This document shows, in pieces, positions 8,309 through 20,534 of a DNA stretch of 64,000 nucleotides; the stretch's first letter is position 1; each line of letters opens with the position of its first letter. Under the pieces are notes generated by a model that saw nothing but the letters and a program-made list of their open reading frames with translations, was not told the DNA's origin and ran no database searches. The DNA lies in assembly GCA_018818925.1 (NCBI GenBank), contig JAHJQZ010000015.1:19664-83663 (forward strand), in the 5' to 3' direction. The stretch is from Alphaproteobacteria bacterium (GTDB lineage: Bacteria; Pseudomonadota; Alphaproteobacteria; Rhizobiales; Devosiaceae). Position numbers and translations under genes: made by a program.

Positions 8309-8740
8309 ATGGAGAGTTTCGCGCCCGTTCCGGCCACCATTGGCGGCCTGCTCATCGGGCTCGCCGCCGCGATCCTGTGGCTCGGCAATGGCCGCATCGC
8401 CGGCGTGTCGGGAATATTCGGCCGCATTCTGGTATCGGTCGAACCGGTCCGCTGGCGCATTACCTTCCTCGTTGCCATGATCGCCGCCGCCGGTCTCGGC
8501 GCCCTCGTCTTTCCGGGCCTTATGGCCGACGGCGCCGCCGCGGCGCCCAAACTGATCGGCGATCCGCTTTGGCTGGCCGTGGCCGGCGGGCTCACCGGTC
8601 TCGGCACCAGCATCGGCAATGGCTGCACCTCCGGCCATGGCGTCTGCGGTCTCGGCCGGTTGTCGCTGCGCTCGGCCGTCGCGGTCGCGGTGTTTTTCTT
8701 GGTGGCCATGCTGACGGTCGCCGCAACGGGAATTGTGTGA
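8309..8740 (+). CDS. YeeE/YedE-family (DUF6691-like) membrane protein, half 1
   Basis: A 143-residue membrane protein with about four transmembrane helices and the conserved cysteine motif GNGCTSGHGVCGL (near residues 102-115). Related YeeE/TsuA and SoxT proteins move thiosulfate or other reduced sulfur species across the inner membrane. GGAG lies 9 bp before ATG 8309, which favours this start over ATG 8294. The stop overlaps the start of the next gene by one base, so both halves are made together. They are probably two chains of a pore that is one chain in other organisms. Confidence 0.88.
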   Translation: MESFAPVPATIGGLLIGLAAAILWLGNGRIAGVSGIFGRILVSVEPVRWRITFLVAMIAAAGLGALVFPGLMADGAAAAPKLIGDPLWLAVAGGLTGLGTSIGNGCTSGHGVCGLGRLSLRSAVAVAVFFLVAMLTVAATGIV

Positions 8741-9225
8741 TGTCGACATCCTACCGGTCTTCCGGCTACCTTGTAACGGCGGCCCTGTCGGGCGGCCTGT
8801 TCGGCCTTGGCCTTTACGTCTCGCAGATGACCGATCCCATGAAGGTGCTGCGCTTCCTCGATGTCGGCGCCATCGCCTCGGGCGGCTGGGACCCGAGCCT
8901 CGCTTTCGTCATCGGCCCAGCCATCATCGTCAGCTTCATTGCCAACCACGTGTCGAACGGCATGACGGCGCCGTTGTTCAACGGCCGCTTCCACCTGCCC
9001 GACTTCACCGCGATCGATGCCCCGCTCGTCCTCGGTGCCGTGCTGTTCGGCATCGGCTGGGGCATGTCGGGCATCTGCCCCGGCCCGGCCATCGCGCTCA
9101 TCGCATTCTTGCCGGAAAACCTGCTAGTGTTCCTTGTCGCCATGTTCGCGGGATCCTTCGCCGGCACGTTCGTTCTCAAGCGGATGACGCGCCGCCCCCG
9201 CCATCGCCTGACGGAGCCGGTTTGA
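8740..9225 (+). CDS. YeeE/YedE-family (DUF6691) membrane protein, half 2
   Basis: A 161-residue membrane protein starting at ATG 8740 within TGATG, overlapping the stop of the first half by one base. It has four hydrophobic helices and the motif GIGWGMSGICPGPA (near residue 105), which matches the Cys motif of the partner half. The pair is inferred to form a sulfur-compound transporter. Transcription continues into the UbiH-like gene, whose TTG start overlaps this stop by 4 bp. Confidence 0.88.
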   Translation: MSTSYRSSGYLVTAALSGGLFGLGLYVSQMTDPMKVLRFLDVGAIASGGWDPSLAFVIGPAIIVSFIANHVSNGMTAPLFNGRFHLPDFTAIDAPLVLGAVLFGIGWGMSGICPGPAIALIAFLPENLLVFLVAMFAGSFAGTFVLKRMTRRPRHRLTEPV

Positions 9226-10376
9226 ACACATACGATATCGCCATCATCGGCGGCGGCCTTGCCGGATTGGCGGCCGCCGTGACCCTCGCGAAAAAGGGAC
9301 ACGCGACGGTGCTTTTCGCGCCGAAGGGTCCGATCGATCGCCGTACTTCGGCACTGATGCGGCCATCGGTCGATTTCCTCGTCCGGGCCGGCCTGATCGG
9401 CAGCGCCGAGGGCCACGGCGAGCCTTTGACCGCCATCCGCATCATCGATGCCACCGCGCGCCTGATCCGCGGCCCAGAAACGCTGTTCCGCGCCGGAGAG
9501 ATCGGCGCTTCGGCCTTCGGCTGGAACTTTGCCAATGCGCCGCTTCTCGCCCATTTCGCCGAACAGGCGGCCGCCCTGCCCGGCCTCAGCGTCATCGAGG
9601 CGCCCGCGTCCGGCTTTGTGCGTACCGCGCAGGGTTTCGAAATCGCCCTTGCCTCGGGCGCGGCCGTCACTGCCTTTCTGCTGGTCGGCGCCGATGGCAA
9701 GCGTTCGCCGGTGCGCCAATTCGCCGGCATCGCCGCCCATGAACGGACTTTCGCCGAAGCGGCGCTGGTGGCGGACCTCGAACTCGCCCGCCCGCTCGAT
9801 GGCGAATCCGTCGAGTTCCACTACGAGCACGGCCCGTTTACCCTGGTGCCGGCCGGCGGCAACAGGGCCAATCTCGTCTGGATCGACAGGCGCGACGTGC
9901 TCGAAACGGCCACAGCCGGCAATCTCGCCACGGCACTGGCCGAACGCAGCCGCAATCTTTTCGGCGCCCTTGCCGTATCCGGCCCCGCCGCGATTTTCCC
10001 ACTCTCGATGCTGAGCGTTGCCACCGCAGGGCGCGACGGTATTGCCCTTGTCGGCGAGGCGGCGCATGCCTTCCCGCCCATCGGCGCCCAGGGCCTCAAT
10101 CTCGGCCTTCGCGACGTCGCCGATCTTGTTGACGCGCTCGATGGCGCCGATCTGTCGGCACCCGGCTCGGCCGATACCGTATCGCGCGACTACGCAACCC
10201 GCCGCGCCGCCGACCTGATGCGCACCGGCGGCGGCGTCGAGGCGCTGTTCCGCTCGCTTGTCGCCGACTTCCTGCCGGTCCAGGCGGCGCGCGCCGGCGG
10301 CTTGTGGGCGCTGAAGCTGGTGCCCGGCCTGCGCCGCGCCGCCATGCATGCCGGCATGGGGACGCGCCGGATCTGA
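9222..10376 (+). CDS. FAD-dependent monooxygenase, UbiH/UbiF/VisC family
   Basis: A 384-residue flavoprotein. The start is TTG 9222, which overlaps the TGA of the preceding gene by 4 bp. It is chosen because the protein then begins directly with the FAD dinucleotide motif (DIAIIGGGLAGLAAAV). A VGADGKRSPVR motif (DG motif) lies near residue 160. GIALVGEAAHAFPPIGAQGLNLG near 270 corresponds to the family GD motif, with Glu in place of the usual Asp. UbiH-type enzymes hydroxylate the ring of ubiquinone precursors. The exact position of hydroxylation cannot be told, and the location beside sulfur-transport genes is not typical. Confidence 0.85.
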   Translation: MNTYDIAIIGGGLAGLAAAVTLAKKGHATVLFAPKGPIDRRTSALMRPSVDFLVRAGLIGSAEGHGEPLTAIRIIDATARLIRGPETLFRAGEIGASAFGWNFANAPLLAHFAEQAAALPGLSVIEAPASGFVRTAQGFEIALASGAAVTAFLLVGADGKRSPVRQFAGIAAHERTFAEAALVADLELARPLDGESVEFHYEHGPFTLVPAGGNRANLVWIDRRDVLETATAGNLATALAERSRNLFGALAVSGPAAIFPLSMLSVATAGRDGIALVGEAAHAFPPIGAQGLNLGLRDVADLVDALDGADLSAPGSADTVSRDYATRRAADLMRTGGGVEALFRSLVADFLPVQAARAGGLWALKLVPGLRRAAMHAGMGTRRI

Positions 10377-10393
10377 CCGGCCCGGACCAAACC

Positions 10394-10422
10394 AAAAGGG
10401 GCGCCCGCCGGGCGCCCCTTTT
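10394..10422. terminator. Bidirectional Rho-independent terminator
   Basis: A perfect 13-bp stem (AAAAGGGGCGCCC, 10394-10406; complement at 10410-10422) with a 3-nt loop. Flanking A and T runs make it work in both directions. It lies between the convergent UbiH-like gene (+) and the IalB gene (-), exactly where a shared terminator is expected. Confidence 0.92.
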
Positions 10423-10443
10423 CAGGTTCGACTGCGAGAGATC

Positions 10444-11151
10444 CTATTGGCCGGCCGGCTGCTCGCCCTCGGCGGGTGCTTCGCCGCCGTTGTTTTCGGC
10501 TTCCTGCTGGCGCCGGATCTGTTCTGCCATGTCCTGCACCGCCTGGCCGAGCGCGTCGGTGGCGTCCTGCTGCGGCGCCGCCGCCTGGTCGAGCGATACG
10601 TATTCGTCGCCATTATAGACCGAGGTGAAGCCGCTGAGGTCGATTTCAATGGTCACGTCGTTGCCGCGGGCATTCTTGGCCTTCAACTTCAGGACCGCGC
10701 CGCGCTTCAAGCTGCTGACGAAGGCCTCGTTGACGACGGTGCGCACATTGCACATCGAACTGTCGCAGGCGATGTAGGGCAGGATGAGGTCGCGGCCGTT
10801 GTCGATCTGCAGCCTCAGTCCATAGGGCAGCGTCACGCCCGTCGGCATGGACGCCATGACCAGGAGCGGGCTTTCGTCCGCCGGGTTCTCCCGGAGGATG
10901 AACCGGGCGATCAGGTCGTCCTGGGCATAGATCAGCTGACGCATCAGGCACAGCTTCCGCCCGTCCGCGAGATCGCCGCAGAACTTGAGCCAGGGCGGGG
11001 GCGGCTTGGCATTGCCTTCCGCTGCCGCGGGCGCCGCGGCAGTCGCATCGGGGGCGTCGGCGGCCGGCGCGTCCTGCGCCAAGGCCGCGACGGGCGCCAT
11101 CCAGAGTGCGATCAGGGCCAGAACAAGCCCAAGCGCGCGTTTCGCTGTCAT
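10444..11151 (-). CDS. Invasion-associated locus B (IalB) family protein
   Basis: A 235-residue exported protein. The signal peptide covers about residues 1-25 (cleavage after ALA-Q), followed by a low-complexity Ala/Pro/Asp linker. The IalB domain (about 50-195) contains two conserved cysteine pairs, seen at WLKFCGD/KLCLMRQL and YIACDSSMCNVR. The C-terminus is a Gln/Glu-rich tail. IalB proteins of Bartonella affect erythrocyte invasion, but the family is general in Hyphomicrobiales and acts in the periplasm or envelope. The start ATG 11151 is placed at the signal peptide; longer frames upstream overlap mfd. Confidence 0.9.
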   Translation of the reverse strand: MTAKRALGLVLALIALWMAPVAALAQDAPAADAPDATAAAPAAAEGNAKPPPPWLKFCGDLADGRKLCLMRQLIYAQDDLIARFILRENPADESPLLVMASMPTGVTLPYGLRLQIDNGRDLILPYIACDSSMCNVRTVVNEAFVSSLKRGAVLKLKAKNARGNDVTIEIDLSGFTSVYNGDEYVSLDQAAAPQQDATDALGQAVQDMAEQIRRQQEAENNGGEAPAEGEQPAGQ

Positions 11152-11255
11152 TGCTAGATCCGTGGTTCGTTTTCTGGCGGAATCGCCGCCCCTTTGACTC
11201 GGGTTCAAGGCAGGAAATCGGGCAATAACATGGCCGGCCCGCCCAATCCATCCGA

Positions 11256-14746
<3,491 letters not shown>

Positions 14747-14750
<4 letters not shown>

Positions 14751-15019
14751 TTCGCCAGGCCCTTGTGCGCGAAGGCGACGACCTCGCCTAAAAGCTCGAT
14801 GTCGGCGCCTTGTCCCAGCGGCGACTGCCCGGTGACCCAGGACAGCAAGTCGGCATCCGATTGGTCGAGCACCGCCTCGAACCGCGCAAGCTTTGTCGCG
14901 TCGTAGCCGGGAAGAAAAAGGTCGGCGAACGGGCCGAGAATGAGGTCCATTTCCTTCGTGCCGCGGTGATGGGCACGATAGCTCAATCGCTTGCGCGCGG
15001 CTTCGAGATCGTCGGTCAT
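14747..15019 (-). CDS. sdhE: Succinate dehydrogenase assembly factor 2 (SdhE/YgfY)
   Basis: A 90-residue DUF339 protein that promotes covalent FAD attachment to succinate dehydrogenase. The conserved motif RGTKEMD (near residue 19) contains the Arg-Gly pair needed for flavinylation in the family. The length is typical. It is the upstream partner of mfd, with a 4-bp ATGA overlap, an order known from other alphaproteobacteria. It diverges from recG. Confidence 0.93.
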
Positions 15020-15182
15020 TTTCAACCTGTTGCGTCCTTGCGGCATGCAAAAGCCCATCGCGGCGGTTTTCGGCGCAATGAGCCGGGCGGTTGTAGCCCC
15101 TCGGCGCCGGCTTGTCAGCCTTTTGCCGCGCGGAGATTGGCGCGCTAGTCTGCCTTTGTCGCCCCACGGAAAAGGAAACGCC

Positions 15183-17291
15183 TTGCCGCGCCCGAGCCTG
15201 CTCAACCCGCTGTTCCGGTCCGTGACCGCGCTCAAGGGCGTCGGCCCGCGCCTGGCGCCGCTTTTGGCGCGGTTTCTCGGCCAGACAGAGGGCCAGGACG
15301 CGCTGGTACTCGATCTGTTGCTGCACATGCCCTCGGCGGCAATCGACCGGCGCAAACAGGTGCCGATCGCCGAAGCCTATTTCGGCGACATCGTCACGCT
15401 CGATATCCACATCGACCGCCACCTCGCCCCGCCGCGCGGCAAGTCCGCCACCCCGCACCGCGTTTACGCCCATGACGAGACCGGCGAGGTGCAACTGGTC
15501 TTTTTCCGCGCCGAGGGCGGCTGGGTCGAAAAGGCCCTGCCGGTTGGCGAGCGCCGGATCGTTTCGGGCGAGATCGGCTTTTTCCAGGGGACAAAGCAGA
15601 TCACCCATCCCGACTACATCGTCGAACCGGACAAACGCGACACCCTGCCGCTGGTCGAGCCGGTCTACCCGCTGACCCAGGGCCTCAGCTCCAAGCCTCT
15701 GATCAAGCTGATGCAGCAGGCGCTCGCCGCCCTGCCCGACCTGCCCGAGTGGATCGGCGATACGCGGCGCGCGATGAACGGCTGGCCGGATTTCGCCGCG
15801 GCGATGCATGCCGTCCACGCCCCGGAAACCCCGCGCGACGGCGATGCCGGCGGCCCGGCGCGTTGCCGCCTCGCCTATGACGAATACCTCGCCGGGCAAT
15901 TGACCCTGCAGCTCGTGCGTTCGAGCCTCGTGCGCGCCCGCTGCAAGCCCCGCAATCTCAGCGGCGAGCTGACCGGACGGGTCGAGGCCGCCCTGCCCTT
16001 TTCCCTGACCGAGGGCCAGAAACAAGCCTTCGCCGAGATCGCCGCCGACCTTCGCGGCCCTGATCGCATGGCGCGGCTCCTGCAGGGCGATGTCGGCGCC
16101 GGCAAGACGGTCGTGGCGCTCCTTGCCATGGCGGCCATGGCCGAGGACGGCGCCCAGTCGGCCCTGATGGCGCCGACCGAATTGCTCGCCGCCCAGCATT
16201 TCCGCACGCTTTTGCCCCTGGCCGAAAAGGCCGGGCTCTCGCTCGCCTTTTTGACCGGCAAGACGCAAGCCACCGAGCGCCGCGCCATCCTCGCCGGCCT
16301 CGCCTCAGGCGATCTCGCCATGGTCTGCGGCACCCATGCCCTGTTCCAGTCCGACGTCGAATTCAAAAATCTCGGCCTCGTCGTCGTCGACGAACAGCAC
16401 CGGTTCGGAGTCCACCAGCGCCTGGCGCTCAGCGACAAGGGCAAGGCCGCCGAACTTCTCGTGATGACGGCGACGCCGATCCCGCGCACCCTGATCCTGA
16501 CCCATTTCGGCGACATGGCCGTGTCGCTGCTCAAGGACAAGCCGGCCGGCCGCCAGCCCATCGACACCGCCGTCCTGCCCGACAGCGAATACGATCGCGT
16601 TCTGGCCCGGCTCAGGGCGCGTGTCGCCGAGGGCGTTCAGGCCTTCTGGGTCTGCCCGCTGGTCGAGGAGAGCGAGCAAAGCCCGCTGACCGCCGCCGAG
16701 GAGCGGTTCCGGGCCCTTAGGGAAGTGTTCGGCGACAGGGTCGAACTGGTCCACGGCCGGCTGAGCACCGCCAAAAAAGACGCCGCCATGGCCCGTTTCC
16801 AGTCGGGCGAGGCGCAGGTCCTCGTCGCCACCACCGTCATCGAGGTCGGCGTCGACGTGCCCAACGCCACCATCATGATCGTCGAACATGCCGAGCGCTT
16901 CGGCCTCGCCCAGCTGCACCAGTTGCGCGGCCGCGTCGGCCGCGGTTCGGCCCGCTCCGCCTGTTTGCTGCTTTTCGCCGAGCCCCTGGGCCAGGTCGCC
17001 CGCGCCCGGCTCGAAACCATCCGCTCGACCGAGGACGGTTTCGTCATCGCCGAAAAGGATCTCGAACTCAGGGGTGAAGGCGATGTGCTCGGCACCCGCC
17101 AGTCCGGCATGCCCGGCTACCGCCTCGCCATTGCGGACATCCATCGCGACCTGATCGAGATGGCCCACGACGACGCAAGCGACGCCATCGCCCGCAACCC
17201 CGGCCTCACCGGTCCGGAGGGCGAGGCCCTGCGGATACTGCTCTATTTATTCCGCCGCGACCTGGCGATTCCGCTCATCCGGGCCGGCTAG
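15183..17291 (+). CDS. recG: ATP-dependent DNA helicase RecG
   Basis: A 702-residue helicase that remodels stalled replication forks and Holliday junctions. The N-terminal wedge/OB domain covers about 1-240. The helicase core has GDVGAGKTVVAL (Walker A, near residue 305), VVVDEQHRFG (motif II) and MTATPIPRTL (motif III). The C-terminal part has VIEVGVDVPNA and QLRGRVGRG (motifs V-VI). The start is TTG 15183 because AAGGAA lies 6 bp upstream and the family N-terminus (SLLNPLFRSVTALKGVGP) follows at once. Its TAG overlaps the stop of the convergent DUF502 gene within CTAG. Confidence 0.96.
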   Translation: MPRPSLLNPLFRSVTALKGVGPRLAPLLARFLGQTEGQDALVLDLLLHMPSAAIDRRKQVPIAEAYFGDIVTLDIHIDRHLAPPRGKSATPHRVYAHDETGEVQLVFFRAEGGWVEKALPVGERRIVSGEIGFFQGTKQITHPDYIVEPDKRDTLPLVEPVYPLTQGLSSKPLIKLMQQALAALPDLPEWIGDTRRAMNGWPDFAAAMHAVHAPETPRDGDAGGPARCRLAYDEYLAGQLTLQLVRSSLVRARCKPRNLSGELTGRVEAALPFSLTEGQKQAFAEIAADLRGPDRMARLLQGDVGAGKTVVALLAMAAMAEDGAQSALMAPTELLAAQHFRTLLPLAEKAGLSLAFLTGKTQATERRAILAGLASGDLAMVCGTHALFQSDVEFKNLGLVVVDEQHRFGVHQRLALSDKGKAAELLVMTATPIPRTLILTHFGDMAVSLLKDKPAGRQPIDTAVLPDSEYDRVLARLRARVAEGVQAFWVCPLVEESEQSPLTAAEERFRALREVFGDRVELVHGRLSTAKKDAAMARFQSGEAQVLVATTVIEVGVDVPNATIMIVEHAERFGLAQLHQLRGRVGRGSARSACLLLFAEPLGQVARARLETIRSTEDGFVIAEKDLELRGEGDVLGTRQSGMPGYRLAIADIHRDLIEMAHDDASDAIARNPGLTGPEGEALRILLYLFRRDLAIPLIRAG

Positions 17292-18049
17292 CCCGCCGTT
17301 TCCGCCTCCGGCACCACGGGTTTTTCGGCAAGCGATTCGGTCTTTTGCCGATAGTCGGGCGACACGAGCCCGGCCGAGACGATCAGCTTGGCGGCGTCCT
17401 CGATACTCATGTCCAAAATGACGATCTCGCTGCGCGGCACGTAAAGCAGGAAGCCCGAGGTCGGGTTGGGCGTCGTCGGCAAAAAAACGCTCATGATCTG
17501 CTCGCCGTCGACTTTTTCGGCCATTTCGCCCTTGGCCTCGGTCGAGATGAACACCACCGCCCACAGGCCCGGCCGCGGATACTGGATCAGCCCGACCTCG
17601 CGAAAGCTCTTGGCGCTTTGGTTGACCACCGTCTCGAAGATCTGCTTGAGCGCCTTGTAGAGCGTCGAGATCATCGGCAGGCGATGAAGGATCGCCTCGC
17701 CGAACTTGACCAGCGTCCGCCCGAACAGGTTGGCGGCGAAAAAGCCGACCAGGCCGATGGTCAGAAACGCGACGACGAGGCCGAAGCCGGGGATTTCGAA
17801 AGGCAGATAGGTGCTCGGATTCATCGCCCTGGGCACAAAGGGCGTCACCATGTCGTCGATGAACCTTATGATCCACCAGGCGATATAGAGCGTGATGCCG
17901 ATCGGGCCGGCAATGACGAGGCCGGTGAGGAAATAATTCATCAGCCGCCGGCCCAAGGTCAACTTCACGGTCGGAATGGCGTGGTGCGGGGAATCGAGCG
18001 GCTCGTTCAAGGCCTGGTCCTTATCGTCGGGGGCGAAGACACCTCCCAT
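17288..18049 (-). CDS. DUF502 family inner-membrane protein
   Basis: A 253-residue protein with two N-terminal transmembrane segments (about residues 37-60 and 88-112), followed by a soluble domain containing PMISTLYKALKQ and PTTPNPTSGFLLYVP, characteristic of DUF502. The function is unknown, although members are common in proteobacteria and plants. It overlaps recG convergently by 3 bp through the shared CTAG, leaving no space for a terminator between them. Confidence 0.9.
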   Translation of the reverse strand: MGGVFAPDDKDQALNEPLDSPHHAIPTVKLTLGRRLMNYFLTGLVIAGPIGITLYIAWWIIRFIDDMVTPFVPRAMNPSTYLPFEIPGFGLVVAFLTIGLVGFFAANLFGRTLVKFGEAILHRLPMISTLYKALKQIFETVVNQSAKSFREVGLIQYPRPGLWAVVFISTEAKGEMAEKVDGEQIMSVFLPTTPNPTSGFLLYVPRSEIVILDMSIEDAAKLIVSAGLVSPDYRQKTESLAEKPVVPEAETAG

Positions 18050-18100
18050 ATGGTGTGCGAAACCCGAAGCGCCAATGCCCGGACGGGCATGGGTCGTTGC

Positions 18101-18688
18101 CTAACCGGGCAGCGTCCAGTCGAACTCCATCTGCCGCGCCGTCCGCGCCGCCAGTTCGGGCGATCCGAGCTTGGCCACGAGGTAAAGGCTCATGTCGATG
18201 CCGGCCGAGATGCCGGCGGAAGTGACGATGGCGTCGTCGACCCAGCGCCGGCCCTCGACCACCTCGAGCAAGGGATAGGCGCCGCGCAACTCGGCGATAT
18301 CCTCCCAATGGGTGGTGACCCGCTGGGTCGTCAGCACGCCGGCCTCGGCCAGGATGAAGGCGCCGGTGCAGACCGAAGCGACCTGCCGCGCCCCGGAAGC
18401 AATTGTCCTTATCCAGTCGAGCACACGCGGCTTTTTCAGTTCGGCCCCATGCACGCCGCCGACGACGACCAGGATATCGAGCGGCGGGTGATCGTCGATC
18501 CGGCAATGCGTTTCGACCCGGAAGCCGCCGCGCGCCGAAACGACCGGGGCCTCCCCGATCAGCAGGACGCGAAACCTCTCGGCCGCCGGCAGGAAGCGGC
18601 TCGCCACGGAAAACACTTCGAACGGGCCGGAAAAGTCCATGACCTCGGCCTCGTCATAGATGTAGATGCCGACATTCATCGCTGGCAT
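18101..18688 (-). CDS. DJ-1/PfpI family protein
   Basis: A 195-residue class I glutamine amidotransferase-like protein. The nucleophile elbow carries Cys in ASVCTGAFILAEAGVL (near residue 105), preceded by DILVVVGGVHG. The sequence is closest in style to isonitrile hydratase or the N-terminal domains of GATase1-type AraC regulators, but no HTH domain is attached. A start at Met4 (18679) is also possible. It lies 13 bp downstream of glmS on the same strand. The substrate is unknown. Confidence 0.85.
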   Translation of the reverse strand: MPAMNVGIYIYDEAEVMDFSGPFEVFSVASRFLPAAERFRVLLIGEAPVVSARGGFRVETHCRIDDHPPLDILVVVGGVHGAELKKPRVLDWIRTIASGARQVASVCTGAFILAEAGVLTTQRVTTHWEDIAELRGAYPLLEVVEGRRWVDDAIVTSAGISAGIDMSLYLVAKLGSPELAARTARQMEFDWTLPG

Positions 18689-18701
18689 TGCGAAGCCGGG
18701 C

Positions 18702-20528
18702 TCACTCGACGGTCACCGACTTGGCCAGATTGCGCGGCTGGTCGACATCGGTGCCCATGTGAACCGCCGTGTGATAGGCGAGCATCTGCACCGGCAGCGC
18801 GGCAAGGATCGGCGCCACCAGTTCATCGACCCGGGGCAACACAATGAGATCGGCCACGCCCTTGCCGACCAGCGCCGCGCCGGCCTCGTCGGTGATGAGC
18901 ACGATCTTGCCGCCACGCGCCGCCACTTCCTGCATGTTGGACATGGTCTTTTCCATCAACCCGTCCGAGGGCGCCACGACCACGACCGGCATGTTCTCGT
19001 CGATAAGCGCGATCGGCCCATGCTTGAGTTCGCCGCCGGCATAGCCCTCGGCGTGGATATAGGAGATTTCCTTGAGCTTGAGCGCCCCTTCGAGCGCGAT
19101 CGGATACATCTGCCCGCGCCCGAGATAGAGCACATCGGTTACCCGTGTCAGCCGCTTGGCCAGCGCCTCGATCTGGCTCTCGCATTTGAGCACTTCGGCC
19201 ATGGCCGAGGGCAGCCGCACCAGCGCCGCCGCCAGGCGCTTTTCGTCGTCCACGCTGAGCGTGCCGCGCGCCCGCCCGGCCGCAATGGCGAGCACGGCCA
19301 GAACCGTCAGTTGCGCCGTGAAGGCCTTGGTGGAGGCGACGCCGATTTCGGGACCGCACAGGATCGGGAACACCGCTTGGGATTCGCGGGCAATGGTCGA
19401 TTCGGCGACATTGACGATCGCGGCGATGGCCTGCCCGTGCTGGGCGCAATAGCGAAGCGCCGCCAGCGTGTCGGCCGTTTCGCCCGATTGCGAGATGAAC
19501 AGGGACAGCCCGCCTTCGGGCAGCACCGGCTCGCGATAGCGGAATTCGGAAGCGACGTCGACATCCGCCGGCAACCGCGCATAGCGCTCGAACCAGTACT
19601 TGCCGACCATGGCCGCGTAGGAAGCCGTGCCGCAGGCGACGATCGTCAGCCGGCTCAGCCTGGCGAAATCGATTTCGGATGCTTCGTCGACGCCGACCGA
19701 GAGCGTCGCCATGTCGAGATAGTGCGACAGCGCGTGCGACACCGATTCCGGCTGCTCGTAGATTTCCTTGGCCATGAAATGGCGATGATTGCCCTTTTCG
19801 GCGATGGCCGAAGAGGCCGAGGATATGACCATCCGCCGTTCGACGATCGCGCCGGCGAAATCCCGGATCACCGCCGAACCGGGCCTGACCACGGCCCAGT
19901 CGCCCTCTTCGAGATAGGTGATGCGATTGGTCAGCGGCGCCAGCGCGTAGGCGTCCGAGCCGAAATACATTTCCTTTTCGCCATGGCCGATGGCGAGCGG
20001 CGAGGCCTGGCGGGCGGCGATCAAGGTATCGGGGGCGTCGCGGAACAGGAAGACGAGGCCGAACGCCCCGCGCAGGCGCGGCAGCACCGAACCGACGGCC
20101 TGCTCCGGTGTCAGGCCCCTGTCGAGTTCGCGGGTCACGAGCAGCGCCACCGATTCGGTGTCGGTCTCGGTCACCGGCCGGTAGCCGTCCTTTTCGAGGT
20201 CGGCCAGAAGCTCGCGATAATTCTCGATAATGCCGTTATGGACGACGGCCACCTTGTCGGTGGCATGCGGATGGGCGTTGCCCTCTGTCGGGCCGCCATG
20301 GGTGGCCCAGCGGGTGTGGCCGATGCCGGTCAGCCCGCTCAGCGGCTCGGCCTTGAGCCTTTGTTCGAGATTGCCGAGCTTGCCCTCGGCCCGGCGCCGC
20401 GCGATGGCGCCGTTTTCGATGGTGGCGACGCCGGCACTGTCATAGCCGCGGTATTCGAGGCGCTTCAACGCCGCGACGAGCCGCTCGGCCACGGGTTCGG
20501 TGCCGATAATGCCGACGATTCCGCACAT
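18702..20528 (-). CDS. glmS: Glutamine-fructose-6-phosphate aminotransferase GlmS
   Basis: A 608-residue enzyme that makes glucosamine-6-phosphate, the first step of UDP-GlcNAc synthesis. The N-terminal glutaminase starts M-C-GIVGIIG, with Cys2 as the nucleophile. It contains EYRGYDSAGVA and TRWATHGGPTEGNAHPH. Two SIS domains follow (ISQSGETADTLAALR near residue 345). The C-terminus ends KSVTVE, as in the family. It lies 6 bp after glmU, so the order glmU-glmS reads as one operon for cell-wall amino-sugar supply. Confidence 0.97.
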   Translation of the reverse strand: MCGIVGIIGTEPVAERLVAALKRLEYRGYDSAGVATIENGAIARRRAEGKLGNLEQRLKAEPLSGLTGIGHTRWATHGGPTEGNAHPHATDKVAVVHNGIIENYRELLADLEKDGYRPVTETDTESVALLVTRELDRGLTPEQAVGSVLPRLRGAFGLVFLFRDAPDTLIAARQASPLAIGHGEKEMYFGSDAYALAPLTNRITYLEEGDWAVVRPGSAVIRDFAGAIVERRMVISSASSAIAEKGNHRHFMAKEIYEQPESVSHALSHYLDMATLSVGVDEASEIDFARLSRLTIVACGTASYAAMVGKYWFERYARLPADVDVASEFRYREPVLPEGGLSLFISQSGETADTLAALRYCAQHGQAIAAIVNVAESTIARESQAVFPILCGPEIGVASTKAFTAQLTVLAVLAIAAGRARGTLSVDDEKRLAAALVRLPSAMAEVLKCESQIEALAKRLTRVTDVLYLGRGQMYPIALEGALKLKEISYIHAEGYAGGELKHGPIALIDENMPVVVVAPSDGLMEKTMSNMQEVAARGGKIVLITDEAGAALVGKGVADLIVLPRVDELVAPILAALPVQMLAYHTAVHMGTDVDQPRNLAKSVTVE

Positions 20529-20534
20529 CCTTTA

